Part shown: in pieces, positions 55,215 through 62,383 of the stretch | Layout: each line of letters starts with the position of its first letter | Position numbering within the stretch: the stretch's first letter is position 1 | From: Curtobacterium sp. MCBA15_008 | GTDB taxonomy: Bacteria; Actinomycetota; Actinomycetes; Actinomycetales; Microbacteriaceae | NCBI RefSeq assembly: GCF_001865065.1 | Contig: NZ_MJGN01000017.1 | Location: 1 to 64,000, forward strand | Reading direction: 5' to 3' | Length of the DNA: 64,000 bases | Position numbers and translations under genes: made by a program | The notes under the pieces: model-generated | The model's database searches: none | What the model was told of the DNA's origin: nothing | The model's input: only the letters and a program-made list of their open reading frames with translations

Positions 55215-55514
55215 GTGCGTCTCACCCGTACCCTCGGCGTCACCGCCGCCACCGTCGTCCTCGCCGCGTCCGTCGTCGTCGGCGGCGCGTCCACCGCGCA
55301 GGCCGCTCCGACCGTCTACAAGAACTGCACGGCCGTGCAGAAGGTGTACTCGGGCGGGATCGCGAAGAAGTCCGTCACGAAGAACCGTGTCACCTCGAAG
55401 GGCAAGGTCACGTACCGCGCGCTCAAGGGCACGGTGAAGAAGGACGACGCGCTCTACGCCGCGAACAAGAAGATGGACGCGGACGCCGACGGGATCGCCT
55501 GCGAGAAGAGCTGA
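55215..55514 (+). CDS. Secreted excalibur calcium-binding domain protein
   Basis: 99 residues from a GTG at 55215 with GGGGGAAG. Signal peptide MRLTRTLGVTAATVVLAASVVVGGASTAQA, cleavage around residue 30. The mature part starts YKNCTAVQKVYSGGIAKKSV and ends DALYAANKKMDADADGIACEKS, the excalibur DxDxDGxxCE calcium loop with paired cysteines. A Lys-rich middle (TSKGKVTYRALKGTVKKD) may bind wall polymers. Extracellular; function unknown. Its stop is 4 bp from the convergent cysE stop. Confidence 0.88.
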   Translation: MRLTRTLGVTAATVVLAASVVVGGASTAQAAPTVYKNCTAVQKVYSGGIAKKSVTKNRVTSKGKVTYRALKGTVKKDDALYAANKKMDADADGIACEKS

Positions 55515-55518
55515 CGGC

Positions 55519-56103
55519 TCAGAGCGGCGGGACGCCCTCGTGCCCGGAGCGCGGGCGCGCGGTCCCGGCGACCCCGGTGACGACCGAACCCGCGGGGACG
55601 TCCTTCGTGACCACGGTGTTCGCACCGACGACCGAGTCCGCGCCGACCGTGATCGCACCGATCAGGGACGACCCGGCGCCGAGGACCACGCGGTCCCCCA
55701 CCGCCGGGTGCCGGCGGACGCCCGGACCGTGCTCGCCGCCGCGGCCGCCGAGGGTCACCCCGTGGAAGACCACGACGTCGTCGCCGACGACCGAGGTCTC
55801 GCCGATCACCACGCCCATCCCGTGGTCGATGAAGAAGCGTCGGCCGATGCGGGCTCCCGGGTGGATCTCGATGCCCGTCACCGAGCGGGCGACCTGGGCG
55901 ACGACCCGTGCGGCGAACCGTGATCCGGGCAGCCCCTCGGCGTTCCACAGCCGGTGCGTCAGCCGGTAGGTCCAGATGGCGTGCAGCCCCGAGTACACGA
56001 TCGCGTTCTCGAGGTCACCGCGGGATGCGGGGTCGCCGCGGCGTGCTGCGGCCAGGTCCTCACGGACGGTCCGCAGCACGCCTCGTCGGGCGGGTCGTCT
56101 CAC
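55519..56103 (-). CDS. cysE: Serine O-acetyltransferase
   Basis: 194 residues from a GTG overlapping the cysK TGA by 4 bp. It acetylates serine for cysteine synthesis. Left-handed beta-helix hexapeptides are clear: IEIHPGARIGRRFFIDHGMGVVIGETSVVGDDVVVFHGVTLGG, with the catalytic His in IDHGMGVVIG, and VVLGAGSSLIGAITVGADSVVGANTVVTKDVPAGSVVTG. The short form (EpsC-like) lacks the N-terminal hexamerisation domain of enteric CysE. Ends RPRSGHEGVPPL. Confidence 0.95.
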   Translation of the reverse strand: MRRPARRGVLRTVREDLAAARRGDPASRGDLENAIVYSGLHAIWTYRLTHRLWNAEGLPGSRFAARVVAQVARSVTGIEIHPGARIGRRFFIDHGMGVVIGETSVVGDDVVVFHGVTLGGRGGEHGPGVRRHPAVGDRVVLGAGSSLIGAITVGADSVVGANTVVTKDVPAGSVVTGVAGTARPRSGHEGVPPL

Positions 56104-57038
56104 GCAGTGAGTCCCTCGAAGAGCACCGTCGACAGGTAGCGCTCCCCGGTGTCGCACACGATCGCGACGACCCGCTTGCCGGCGTTCTCGGGACGCGCAG
56201 CGATCTCGATCGCGGCGTGCAGGATCGCGCCGGACGAGATGCCGGCGAGGATGCCCTCCTGCGTGCCGAGGTCGCGGGCGACCCGGAGCGCGTCGTCGAG
56301 CTCGACGTCGAAGACCTCGTCGATGACGCTGCGGTCGAGGACCTCGGGGATGAAGTTCGCACCGATGCCCTGGATCTTGTGCGGGCCGGCCTTGCCCTCG
56401 GTGAGGAGGGGCGAGTCCTTCGGCTCCACCGCGACGATCTGCACGCCCGGCACGCGCTCCTTGAGCACCTGCCCGACGCCCGTGATGGTGCCGCCGGTGC
56501 CGACGCCCGCGACGAACACGTCGACGTGGCCCTCGGTGTCGCGGAGGATCTCCTCCGCCGTGGTCTTCCGGTGGATCGCGGCGTTGGCGGCGGTCTCGAA
56601 CTGGTGGGCGAGGATCGCGCCGGGGGTCTCGGCGACGATCTGCTCGGCCCGCGCGACCGCGCCCTTCATGCCCTCGGAGCCCGGCGTCAGGACGATCTCG
56701 GCACCGAACGCACGGACGAGGGCCCGACGCTCGACGCTCATGGTCTCGGGCATCGCGATGACGACCCGGTAGCCGCGGGCCGCGCCGACCAGCGCCAGGG
56801 CGATGCCCGTGTTGCCGGACGAGCCCTCGACGATGGTGCCGCCGGCCTGCAGCTCGCCGGATTCCTCGGCCGCGTCGACGATCGCGACGCCGAGCCGGTC
56901 CTTCACGCTCGCACCGGGGTTGTAGAACTCGAGCTTCGCCAGGATCTCGGCTCCGCCGGCCTTCGGCAGGCGGTTCAGCCGGACCAGCGGCGTGTTGCCG
57001 AACGCCTGCGAGATGTCGTCGTAGATGGTGCCGCTCAT
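56100..57038 (-). CDS. cysK: Cysteine synthase A (O-acetylserine sulfhydrylase)
   Basis: 312 residues from the ATG at 57038, GAGGACGGAACC before it; the frame is open further up but MSGTIYDDISQAFGNTPLVRLNRLP is the normal N-terminus. PLP enzyme joining O-acetylserine and sulfide. PLP Lys in NPGASVKDRLG, VEGSSGNTGIALA (phosphate loop and Asn), GTGGTITGVG, and C-terminal CDTGERYLSTVLF. Operon with cysE, which makes its substrate, and the two normally form the cysteine synthase complex. Confidence 0.97.
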   Translation of the reverse strand: MSGTIYDDISQAFGNTPLVRLNRLPKAGGAEILAKLEFYNPGASVKDRLGVAIVDAAEESGELQAGGTIVEGSSGNTGIALALVGAARGYRVVIAMPETMSVERRALVRAFGAEIVLTPGSEGMKGAVARAEQIVAETPGAILAHQFETAANAAIHRKTTAEEILRDTEGHVDVFVAGVGTGGTITGVGQVLKERVPGVQIVAVEPKDSPLLTEGKAGPHKIQGIGANFIPEVLDRSVIDEVFDVELDDALRVARDLGTQEGILAGISSGAILHAAIEIAARPENAGKRVVAIVCDTGERYLSTVLFEGLTA

Positions 57039-57078
57039 CGGTTCCGTCCTCATCGGGTCAGGTCGCGTGCCCACCCCT

Positions 57079-57174
57079 CTGGAGGCACGGCGTGCGCTGC
57101 GATCCTACCGAGCGCACCCGGCGTGTCCCTGTCGATGACGTGCGCTGCGCGCCGGACGCACGCCGCGCCTCCAG
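57079..57174. repeat. Long-range inverted pair of the CTGGAGGC repeat between cysK and DUF899
   Basis: CTGGAGGCACGGCGTGCG (57079-57096) pairs with CGCACGCCGCGCCTCCAG (57157-57174) with one mismatch, enclosing 60 bp that contains CGATCCTACC, a possible cysK promoter region (minus strand TAGGAT). Confidence 0.6.
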
Positions 57175-57232
57175 GCCGTTGCCGACGCGTCCCGCCGCGC
57201 GTACCGTGCTCCGCAACGACGAGGAGGTCGTC

Positions 57233-57904
57233 ATGTCCAAGGAACAGCAACCCGACGTCGCCCCACCGGTGGTCGACCGCGCAGTGTTCGACGAGGCGCT
57301 GGCCGCGCAGGTGCGCGACGAGAAGGAACTCACGCGACACGGCGACCGCGTGTCCGCCGCCCGTCGCCGCCTGCCGATGGTCCGGGTCGACGACTACGTC
57401 TTCGAGGGTTCGGACGGACCGGTTCGCCTGACCGAGCTGTTCGGCGAGAAGTACCTGCTCCTCGTGCAGAACGTCATGTTCGGACGGGACTGGGACGAGG
57501 GCTGCCCGAGCTGCACCTGGGCCGTCGACAACCTGCCCGCCGACATGGGCCGACTCGACGACGAGGGGATCGCGTTCGCGATGGTCTCCGAGGGGCCGAT
57601 CGAGAAGCTCGAGGCCTGGCGGGAGCAGCGCGGCTGGCCGCACACGTGGGTGTCGTCGGGCGGGACGACGTACCACGACGACTGGGGGTGGACCGTGCAC
57701 AGCGAGGGCTGGGACGGCCCGGTGCCCGGCTACTCGTACTACCTGCTGCGCGACGGGGTGCCGTACCTGACCTACGCGACCGGTTCGCGCGGCACGGAGG
57801 CGATCCTGCCGGTCGCGCACATCATGGACCGCACGGTGTACGGGCGACAGCAGGACTGGGAGGACAGCCCCGAGGGCTGGCCGCAGTACCCGACGTACGG
57901 CTGA
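57233..57904 (+). CDS. DUF899 thioredoxin-fold protein
   Basis: 223 residues from the ATG at 57233 with GAGGAGGTCGTC. Family strings: ELTRHGDRVSAARRRLPMVRVDDYVFEGSDGPVRLTELFGEKYLLLVQNVMFGRDWDEGCPSCTWAVDNLPADMGRL with the CPSC motif, WVSSGGTTYHDDWGW and YGRQQDWEDSPEGWPQYPTYG. DUF899 is a thioredoxin-like family with unknown redox partner; CPSC could act as a dithiol. Monocistronic. Confidence 0.9.
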   Translation: MSKEQQPDVAPPVVDRAVFDEALAAQVRDEKELTRHGDRVSAARRRLPMVRVDDYVFEGSDGPVRLTELFGEKYLLLVQNVMFGRDWDEGCPSCTWAVDNLPADMGRLDDEGIAFAMVSEGPIEKLEAWREQRGWPHTWVSSGGTTYHDDWGWTVHSEGWDGPVPGYSYYLLRDGVPYLTYATGSRGTEAILPVAHIMDRTVYGRQQDWEDSPEGWPQYPTYG

Positions 57905-57924
57905 GCCGCTGCCCGGCGCCCGTC

Positions 57925-57998
57925 GCTCGGTCGCTCGGTCGCTCGGTCGCTTTCGCGGTGAACGACACGTCACGCGTTCGGCCAGCCGTGAGGTGTCG
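57925..57998. terminator. Tandem 8-mers and hairpin between DUF899 and dipeptidase genes
   Basis: GCTCGGTC repeats three times (57925-57948), then CGACACgTCACG (57963-57974) pairs with CGTGAgGTGTCG (57987-57998). It lies between convergent genes and can terminate both. Confidence 0.5.
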
Positions 57999-58027
57999 CT
58001 GCGCACGAAACCCCGGCGAGCAGCGTC

Positions 58028-59065
58028 TCAGCGCACGAACGCCGTGCGCGCGAAGCGCCCGTCGGTCGCCTCGAGCACCCGCAGCACGTTGCCGCCCGCC
58101 AGGGCCCGCAGGTCCGCGGCGCCCCACCCGCGCCGCTGCAGCTCCGCCGCGAGCACCGGGTACCGCGACACGTCCCGCAGGTCCGGCGGCAGCACCGGCG
58201 TGCCGTCGTAGTCCCCGCCAAGGCCGATGTGCGACACGCCCGCGACCTCCCGCGCGTGCTCGACGTGGTCTGCAACGTCCGACACGGTGACGAGCGGCGG
58301 CGCTCCCGGTGAACCTGCGGCGAGCCACTCCGCGTACGCCGTGGACACGAACTGCGGCACGAAGGTGATCATCACGACGCCTCCGTTGTCGGCCAGGCGT
58401 CCGAGGACGTCGTCGGGCACGTTCCGCGGGTGGTCGGCGACGGCGACGGTCGACGAGTGGCTGAACACGACGGGCTGCGTCGCGACGTCGAGGGTGTCCC
58501 GCATGGTCGCGGGAGCGGTGTGGGACAGGTCGACGAGCATGCCGATCCGTTCCATCTCCGCCACGACCTGCCGACCGCGGTCCGTCAGGCCGCCGTGCGC
58601 CCGCTCCCCGGTGGCCGAGTCGGCCCAGGGGGTGTCGTCGTTGTGGGTGAGGGTCATGTAGCGGACGCCGAGCCGGGCGAGGGTCCGGAGCACGGCCAGG
58701 TCGTCCCCGATGGAGTGGCCGCCCTCGGCACCGAGCAACGAGGCGATCCGGCCGGAGTCGATCGCCGCCCGCACCTCGGCAGCGGTCCGGGCGAGCACGA
58801 GCGACTCGGGGTAGCGCTCGATGATCCGGTGCGCGACGTCGACCTGCTGCAGGGTCGTGCGGACCGGGTCGGGGTCGTCGGCGGGGACGAACACCGACCA
58901 GAACTGTCCGACGACGCCGCCGGCGCGCAGCTTCGGCAGGTCGGTGTGGAGCGAGTTCGCCTCGGAGTCGATCCCCTCGACGCCGGAGGTGTGCGTGTCC
59001 CGACGTTCCCACGGCAGGTCGTTGTGGCCGTCGATGACCGGGAACGGGAGCGCGTCGAACGTCAT
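58028..59065 (-). CDS. Membrane dipeptidase family (renal dipeptidase, M19)
   Basis: 345 residues, ATG; TAGCGT (59077-59072 on this strand) lies 6 nt upstream. Di-zinc ligands are visible: VIDGHNDLPW (HxD), GAEGGHSIGDD (bridging Glu), VDLSHTAPATM and FSHSSTVAVADHPRN (His), GLGGDYDG (Asp). The family hydrolyses dipeptides, including those with D-amino acids, and some beta-lactams. No signal peptide is seen, so it is cytoplasmic here despite the family name. A role in recycling wall or D-amino-acid dipeptides is inference. Confidence 0.92.
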   Translation of the reverse strand: MTFDALPFPVIDGHNDLPWERRDTHTSGVEGIDSEANSLHTDLPKLRAGGVVGQFWSVFVPADDPDPVRTTLQQVDVAHRIIERYPESLVLARTAAEVRAAIDSGRIASLLGAEGGHSIGDDLAVLRTLARLGVRYMTLTHNDDTPWADSATGERAHGGLTDRGRQVVAEMERIGMLVDLSHTAPATMRDTLDVATQPVVFSHSSTVAVADHPRNVPDDVLGRLADNGGVVMITFVPQFVSTAYAEWLAAGSPGAPPLVTVSDVADHVEHAREVAGVSHIGLGGDYDGTPVLPPDLRDVSRYPVLAAELQRRGWGAADLRALAGGNVLRVLEATDGRFARTAFVR

Positions 59066-59071
59066 GCCACG

Positions 59072-59101
59072 ACGCTACCGGCCGCCCGACGTCGGTAGGG
59101 T
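59072..59101. promoter_or_regulatory. Back-to-back leaderless promoters
   Basis: TAGCGT on the minus strand (59077-59072) is 6 nt from the dipeptidase ATG, and TAGGGT on the plus strand (59096-59101) is 6 nt from the GNAT ATG at 59108. The whole divergent gap is 42 bp. Confidence 0.5.
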
Positions 59102-59107
59102 CGGCCC

Positions 59108-59683
59108 ATGGACCCCGTCACGCTCCGCACCGACCGGCTCGTGCTCTCCGTCCCCGACCAGTCCGACGCCGACGACGTCGTCGCGTACGCGAACGACCCG
59201 GACGTGATCGCGTACACGCCGGTCCCGGTGCCGTACGGGCACGCCGAGGCACGGCACTGGATCACCGAGGTCGTGCGATCCGGTTGGGCGGCCGACACCC
59301 GCTACGAGTTCGGGATCCGACGTGCGGACGACCTCCGGCTGCTCGGCACGGTCGGCCTGTTCGGCTTCGTCGACGGTGCGGCCGAGATCGGCTACGCCGT
59401 GCACCCCGACGGGCGAGGACACGGGTTCATGACCGAGGCGGCGCGCGCCGTCCTCGACTGGGCGTTCGCCCCGACGCCGCAGGGGCTCGGCTTCGTCCGG
59501 GTGCAGTGGCGTGCGATCGCGACGAACACCCCGTCCGCCGCGATCGCCCAGCGGCTCGCCCTGCGGTACGAGGGGCGACTCCGGTCCGGCGTCTCCCACC
59601 GCGGCGCGCGCCACGACCAGCTCATCGCGGCCGTCCTGCGGGACGACGACCGCTCGGTGCCGACGGTCTGGCCGAGCGCGTGA
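59108..59683 (+). CDS. GNAT family N-acetyltransferase (RimJ/RimL type)
   Basis: 191 residues. MDPVTLRTDRLVLSVPDQSDADDVVAYANDP is the usual RimJ/RimL opening, followed by FGIRRADDLRLLGTVGLFGFVDGAAEIGYAVHPDGRGHGFMTEAARAVLDWAF with the acetyl-CoA loop GRGHGF, and VRVQWRAIATNTPSAAIAQRLALRYEG. It may acetylate N-termini of ribosomal or other proteins, or small molecules. The stop overlaps the start of the SRPBCC gene by 4 bp. Confidence 0.9.
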   Translation: MDPVTLRTDRLVLSVPDQSDADDVVAYANDPDVIAYTPVPVPYGHAEARHWITEVVRSGWAADTRYEFGIRRADDLRLLGTVGLFGFVDGAAEIGYAVHPDGRGHGFMTEAARAVLDWAFAPTPQGLGFVRVQWRAIATNTPSAAIAQRLALRYEGRLRSGVSHRGARHDQLIAAVLRDDDRSVPTVWPSA

Positions 59684-60144
59684 CCGTCGCGTTCCGCGTC
59701 GTCACCGAACTCGACGCCTCACCGGACCGTGCGTTCGCGCTCTCCCTCGACATCGGTGCCCACGAGCGGTCGATGGCCGGCAGCAGCGAGCGTGCCGTGG
59801 CCGGCACGACCTCCGGCACGATCGGGTTGGGCGAGACCGTCACCTGGCGCGCACGGCACTTCGGGATCGTGTGGCGGATGACGAGTCGGATCACCGCACT
59901 GGAGGCGCCGCACCGGTTCGTCGACGAACAGGTGCGTGGGCCGTTCGCCCGGTTCCACCACCTCCACCGCTTCGAGCCGTCGGCGCGCGGCACACAGATG
60001 GTGGACGAGATCGAGTTCCGGGCGCCGTTCGGCCCGCTGGGCCGACTGGCCGAACGGGTCGCGCTGGCGCGCTACCTGCCGCGGCTGATCGCCGAGCGCA
60101 ATGCCTCGCTCGCCGCCGAGCTCGGCGCCTCGGCCGAGGACTGA
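59680..60144 (+). CDS. SRPBCC family protein
   Basis: 154 residues from a GTG overlapping the GNAT stop (GTGA). Helix-grip fold: VAFRVVTELDASPDRAFALSLDIGAHERSMAGSSERAV, GTIGLGETVTWRARHFGIVWRMTSRITALEAPHRFVDEQVRGPFARFHHLHRFEPSARGTQMVDEIEFRAPFGPLGRLAERV, and a long C-terminal helix. This matches cell-division-inhibitor-like/ligand-binding SRPBCC proteins. The ligand is not known. Cotranscribed with the acetyltransferase. Confidence 0.87.
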   Translation: MTVAFRVVTELDASPDRAFALSLDIGAHERSMAGSSERAVAGTTSGTIGLGETVTWRARHFGIVWRMTSRITALEAPHRFVDEQVRGPFARFHHLHRFEPSARGTQMVDEIEFRAPFGPLGRLAERVALARYLPRLIAERNASLAAELGASAED

Positions 60145-60150
60145 TCGAGC

Positions 60151-60211
60151 GCCGAGATCGCAGTTCGTGCGGCTTCGGTGGCGGCGTCGGCCGCCAGAGT
60201 GCGATCTCGGC
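60151..60211. terminator. Hairpin after SRPBCC gene (GAGATCGCA family, copy 2)
   Basis: GCCGAGATCGCA and TGCGATCTCGGC are perfect arms with a weaker GCGGC inner stem. Related to 28798-28854. It is followed by a two-copy direct repeat (ACGGCGACGCGC, CGACGGGCACGAC) up to ~60290. Confidence 0.6.
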
Positions 60212-60293
60212 ACCCCACGCGACGGCGACGCGCACGACCCGACGGGCACGACGGCGACGCGCGTGGGGCGACGGGCACGACCGTCGGGCCCGC

Positions 60294-61127
60294 TCACGGG
60301 GCGGTGAGCTCGCCGAGCGCCTCGTAGGCGTTCGCGACGGCGTCCACGCGCGCCCGGCCACCCGGTCCGGACGCCTCGTACACGTCGTTGGCGACCGCCG
60401 CGACCACGGCGAACAGCGCGGCCATCGAGTCGAACGCCGACGGGGAGTCGACGGGGCAGAGGATCGCCGTGGCGGCCGGTGCGGCGATGACCGCCGCGGT
60501 CGGGTCGCCGAGCACGACGACGTCAGCCCCGGTCGCGACGCAGTGCCGGACGAGGCGACCGATCCCGGAGGCGTGCCGCCGCACGGTGACGATGACGACG
60601 AGGTCGCGGCGGTCGAGGTCGGCCACCTCTTCGCCGAGGCGCTGCCCGGGCGCCGGACCGATCCGGACGTCGGGCCGGACCTGGGCGAGCTGGGCGCGGA
60701 GCTGCAGGGCGATCGGGAAGGCCCCGCGTTCGCCGATCACCAGGACGCGTCGAGCCCGGACGATGCGCCGCGCGAGCCGGGGCCGGTCGGCACGGGCGAG
60801 CGAGGCGAACGCGGCGTCGAGGTTGCGGGACTCGACCGCGCGCTGGTCGACGTGGGCGGCGTCCTCCGCAGCCCACGGCAGTCCGGTGCCGCGCGCCGAC
60901 ATCAGGTTCGCCCGGACCTCGGCGGCGTCCTGGAAGCCGAGCGACCGGACGAGCCGCGACACCGTGGCCTTCGAGGTGCCCGACTCGGCGGCGAGCTCGG
61001 CGGAGGTGCCGACGAGCAGGAGCTCCGGGTCGTGGCGGACCATCGCGGCGACCCGACGCTCGGCCGGCGAGAGCTGCTCCCAGACCGAGTCGATGCGGGC
61101 GCGGACGTCGGGGCCGGCGGTGCTCAT
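60294..61127 (-). CDS. MurR/RpiR family transcriptional regulator
   Basis: 277 residues; its ATG overlaps the preceding stop by 4 bp. N-terminal HTH_6 domain: RARIDSVWEQLSPAERRVAAMVRHDPELLLVGTSAELAAESGTSKATVSRLVRSLGFQDAAEVRANL. C-terminal SIS domain: RRVLVIGERGAFPIALQLRAQLAQV, RDLVVIVTVRRHASGIGRLVRHCVATGADVVVLGD. SIS domains usually bind phosphosugars, but members in purine/allantoin clusters respond to pathway intermediates. Last gene of the allantoin operon, likely its regulator. Confidence 0.92.
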   Translation of the reverse strand: MSTAGPDVRARIDSVWEQLSPAERRVAAMVRHDPELLLVGTSAELAAESGTSKATVSRLVRSLGFQDAAEVRANLMSARGTGLPWAAEDAAHVDQRAVESRNLDAAFASLARADRPRLARRIVRARRVLVIGERGAFPIALQLRAQLAQVRPDVRIGPAPGQRLGEEVADLDRRDLVVIVTVRRHASGIGRLVRHCVATGADVVVLGDPTAAVIAAPAATAILCPVDSPSAFDSMAALFAVVAAVANDVYEASGPGGRARVDAVANAYEALGELTAP

Positions 61128-62383
61128 GCGCGGGCCACCCGGTCCACGGCGACGGCGAGGGCGTCGAGCCCGAGGGCGATGTCCGCCGTCGCGACGAACT
61201 CGTCCGGGTGGTGGCTGATGCCGTCCGGGTTGCGGAGGAAGAGCATCGCGACGTCGGTGACGAGCCCGAGCGACATCGCGTCGTGTCCGGCTCGCGAGAA
61301 CAGCTCCATCGGTTCGGTCTCCCCCGTCGACTCGATCCCGGCGCGGACGGCGTCCATCAGCCGGGGCGCGCAGAACACGGCGGGTGCGCGGTGCACCTCG
61401 GTCGGCGTCACGCTGACCCCGCGGCGCTCCCCGATGAGCGTGAACGCCTTGGTGAGCTCGTCCCACACCCGGTCGCGTCCCTCGTCGAACTCCCCGCGGA
61501 GGTCGACCGAGAACCGCGCGAGGCCGGGGACGACGTTGACCGCGCCCGGTTCGACGGTCATGGTGCCGACCGTGCCGACGTGCTGCGACGCCCGGCAGAT
61601 CCGCTCGACGGCGAGGGCCGCCTCGGCAGCGGCGAGCAGTGCGTCGTGGCGGCGCTCGTACGGGGTGCCGCCGGCGTGCCGGGCCTCGCCCACGGCCTCG
61701 ACCGTGAAGCGGCGTGCACTGGCGATGCTCGTGACGACGCCGAGCGCCTGACCGGCCTGCTCGAGGTACGGCCCCTGCTCGATGTGCGCCTCGAGGTAGC
61801 CGACGAGCGTGCCGGGGTCCGCTGCGGCCTCGCCGACCCGTGACGGGTCGAGCCCGAAGTCCTCGAACGCGCGACGGAGGGTGGTGCCGTCGCCGTCGGC
61901 CAGGTCCCACCACGACTCCTCCCAGACGCCGGCGACCGCGGAGGAGCCGAGCAGGGCCTTGCCGAAGCGGGTGCCCTCCTCGTCGGAGAACGCGACGACC
62001 TCGAGCGCCACCGGCAGCGGACTGTCGGCGGTGAGGCGTGCGACGGTCCGGATCGCCATGAGAACCCCGACGATGCCGTCGAACCGACCGGCGTCGACGA
62101 CGGTGTCGAGGTGCGAGCCGAGGAGCAGTACGGGGGCGTCCGGCTCCGCCCCGTCGACGCGCCCGTGCAGGTTGCCGGCGGCGTCCTGCCAGGTGCGCAG
62201 GCCGGCGTCCTGCATCCACCCGGCGACGACGGCGTTGACGGCGGCGTGCTCGGGCGACAGGTACACGCGGGTGATCCGGCCGGTCTCCGCGGTGATCAGC
62301 GCGAGTTCGTCGCACCACCCCGCCACGAGTTCGGCGTCGGTGGTGGCCAGGTCGGTGGCGGCCACGACGGGTGCCGCGCTCAT
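61124..62383 (-). CDS. allC: Allantoate amidohydrolase (M20 family)
   Basis: 419 residues; ATG 62383 overlaps the pucG TGA. Peptidase M20/carbamoylase fold with metal ligands in GSHLDTVVDAGRFDGIVGVL (His/Asp), FSDEEGTRFG (Glu), EAHIEQGPYLE and SRAGHDAMSLG (C-terminal His). RFTVEAVGEARHAGGTPYERRHDAL is the dimerisation lid. It converts allantoate to ureidoglycine plus ammonia and CO2. N-carbamoyl-amino-acid hydrolase is the alternative, but the neighbours favour allantoate. Confidence 0.9.
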   Translation of the reverse strand: MSAAPVVAATDLATTDAELVAGWCDELALITAETGRITRVYLSPEHAAVNAVVAGWMQDAGLRTWQDAAGNLHGRVDGAEPDAPVLLLGSHLDTVVDAGRFDGIVGVLMAIRTVARLTADSPLPVALEVVAFSDEEGTRFGKALLGSSAVAGVWEESWWDLADGDGTTLRRAFEDFGLDPSRVGEAAADPGTLVGYLEAHIEQGPYLEQAGQALGVVTSIASARRFTVEAVGEARHAGGTPYERRHDALLAAAEAALAVERICRASQHVGTVGTMTVEPGAVNVVPGLARFSVDLRGEFDEGRDRVWDELTKAFTLIGERRGVSVTPTEVHRAPAVFCAPRLMDAVRAGIESTGETEPMELFSRAGHDAMSLGLVTDVAMLFLRNPDGISHHPDEFVATADIALGLDALAVAVDRVARA

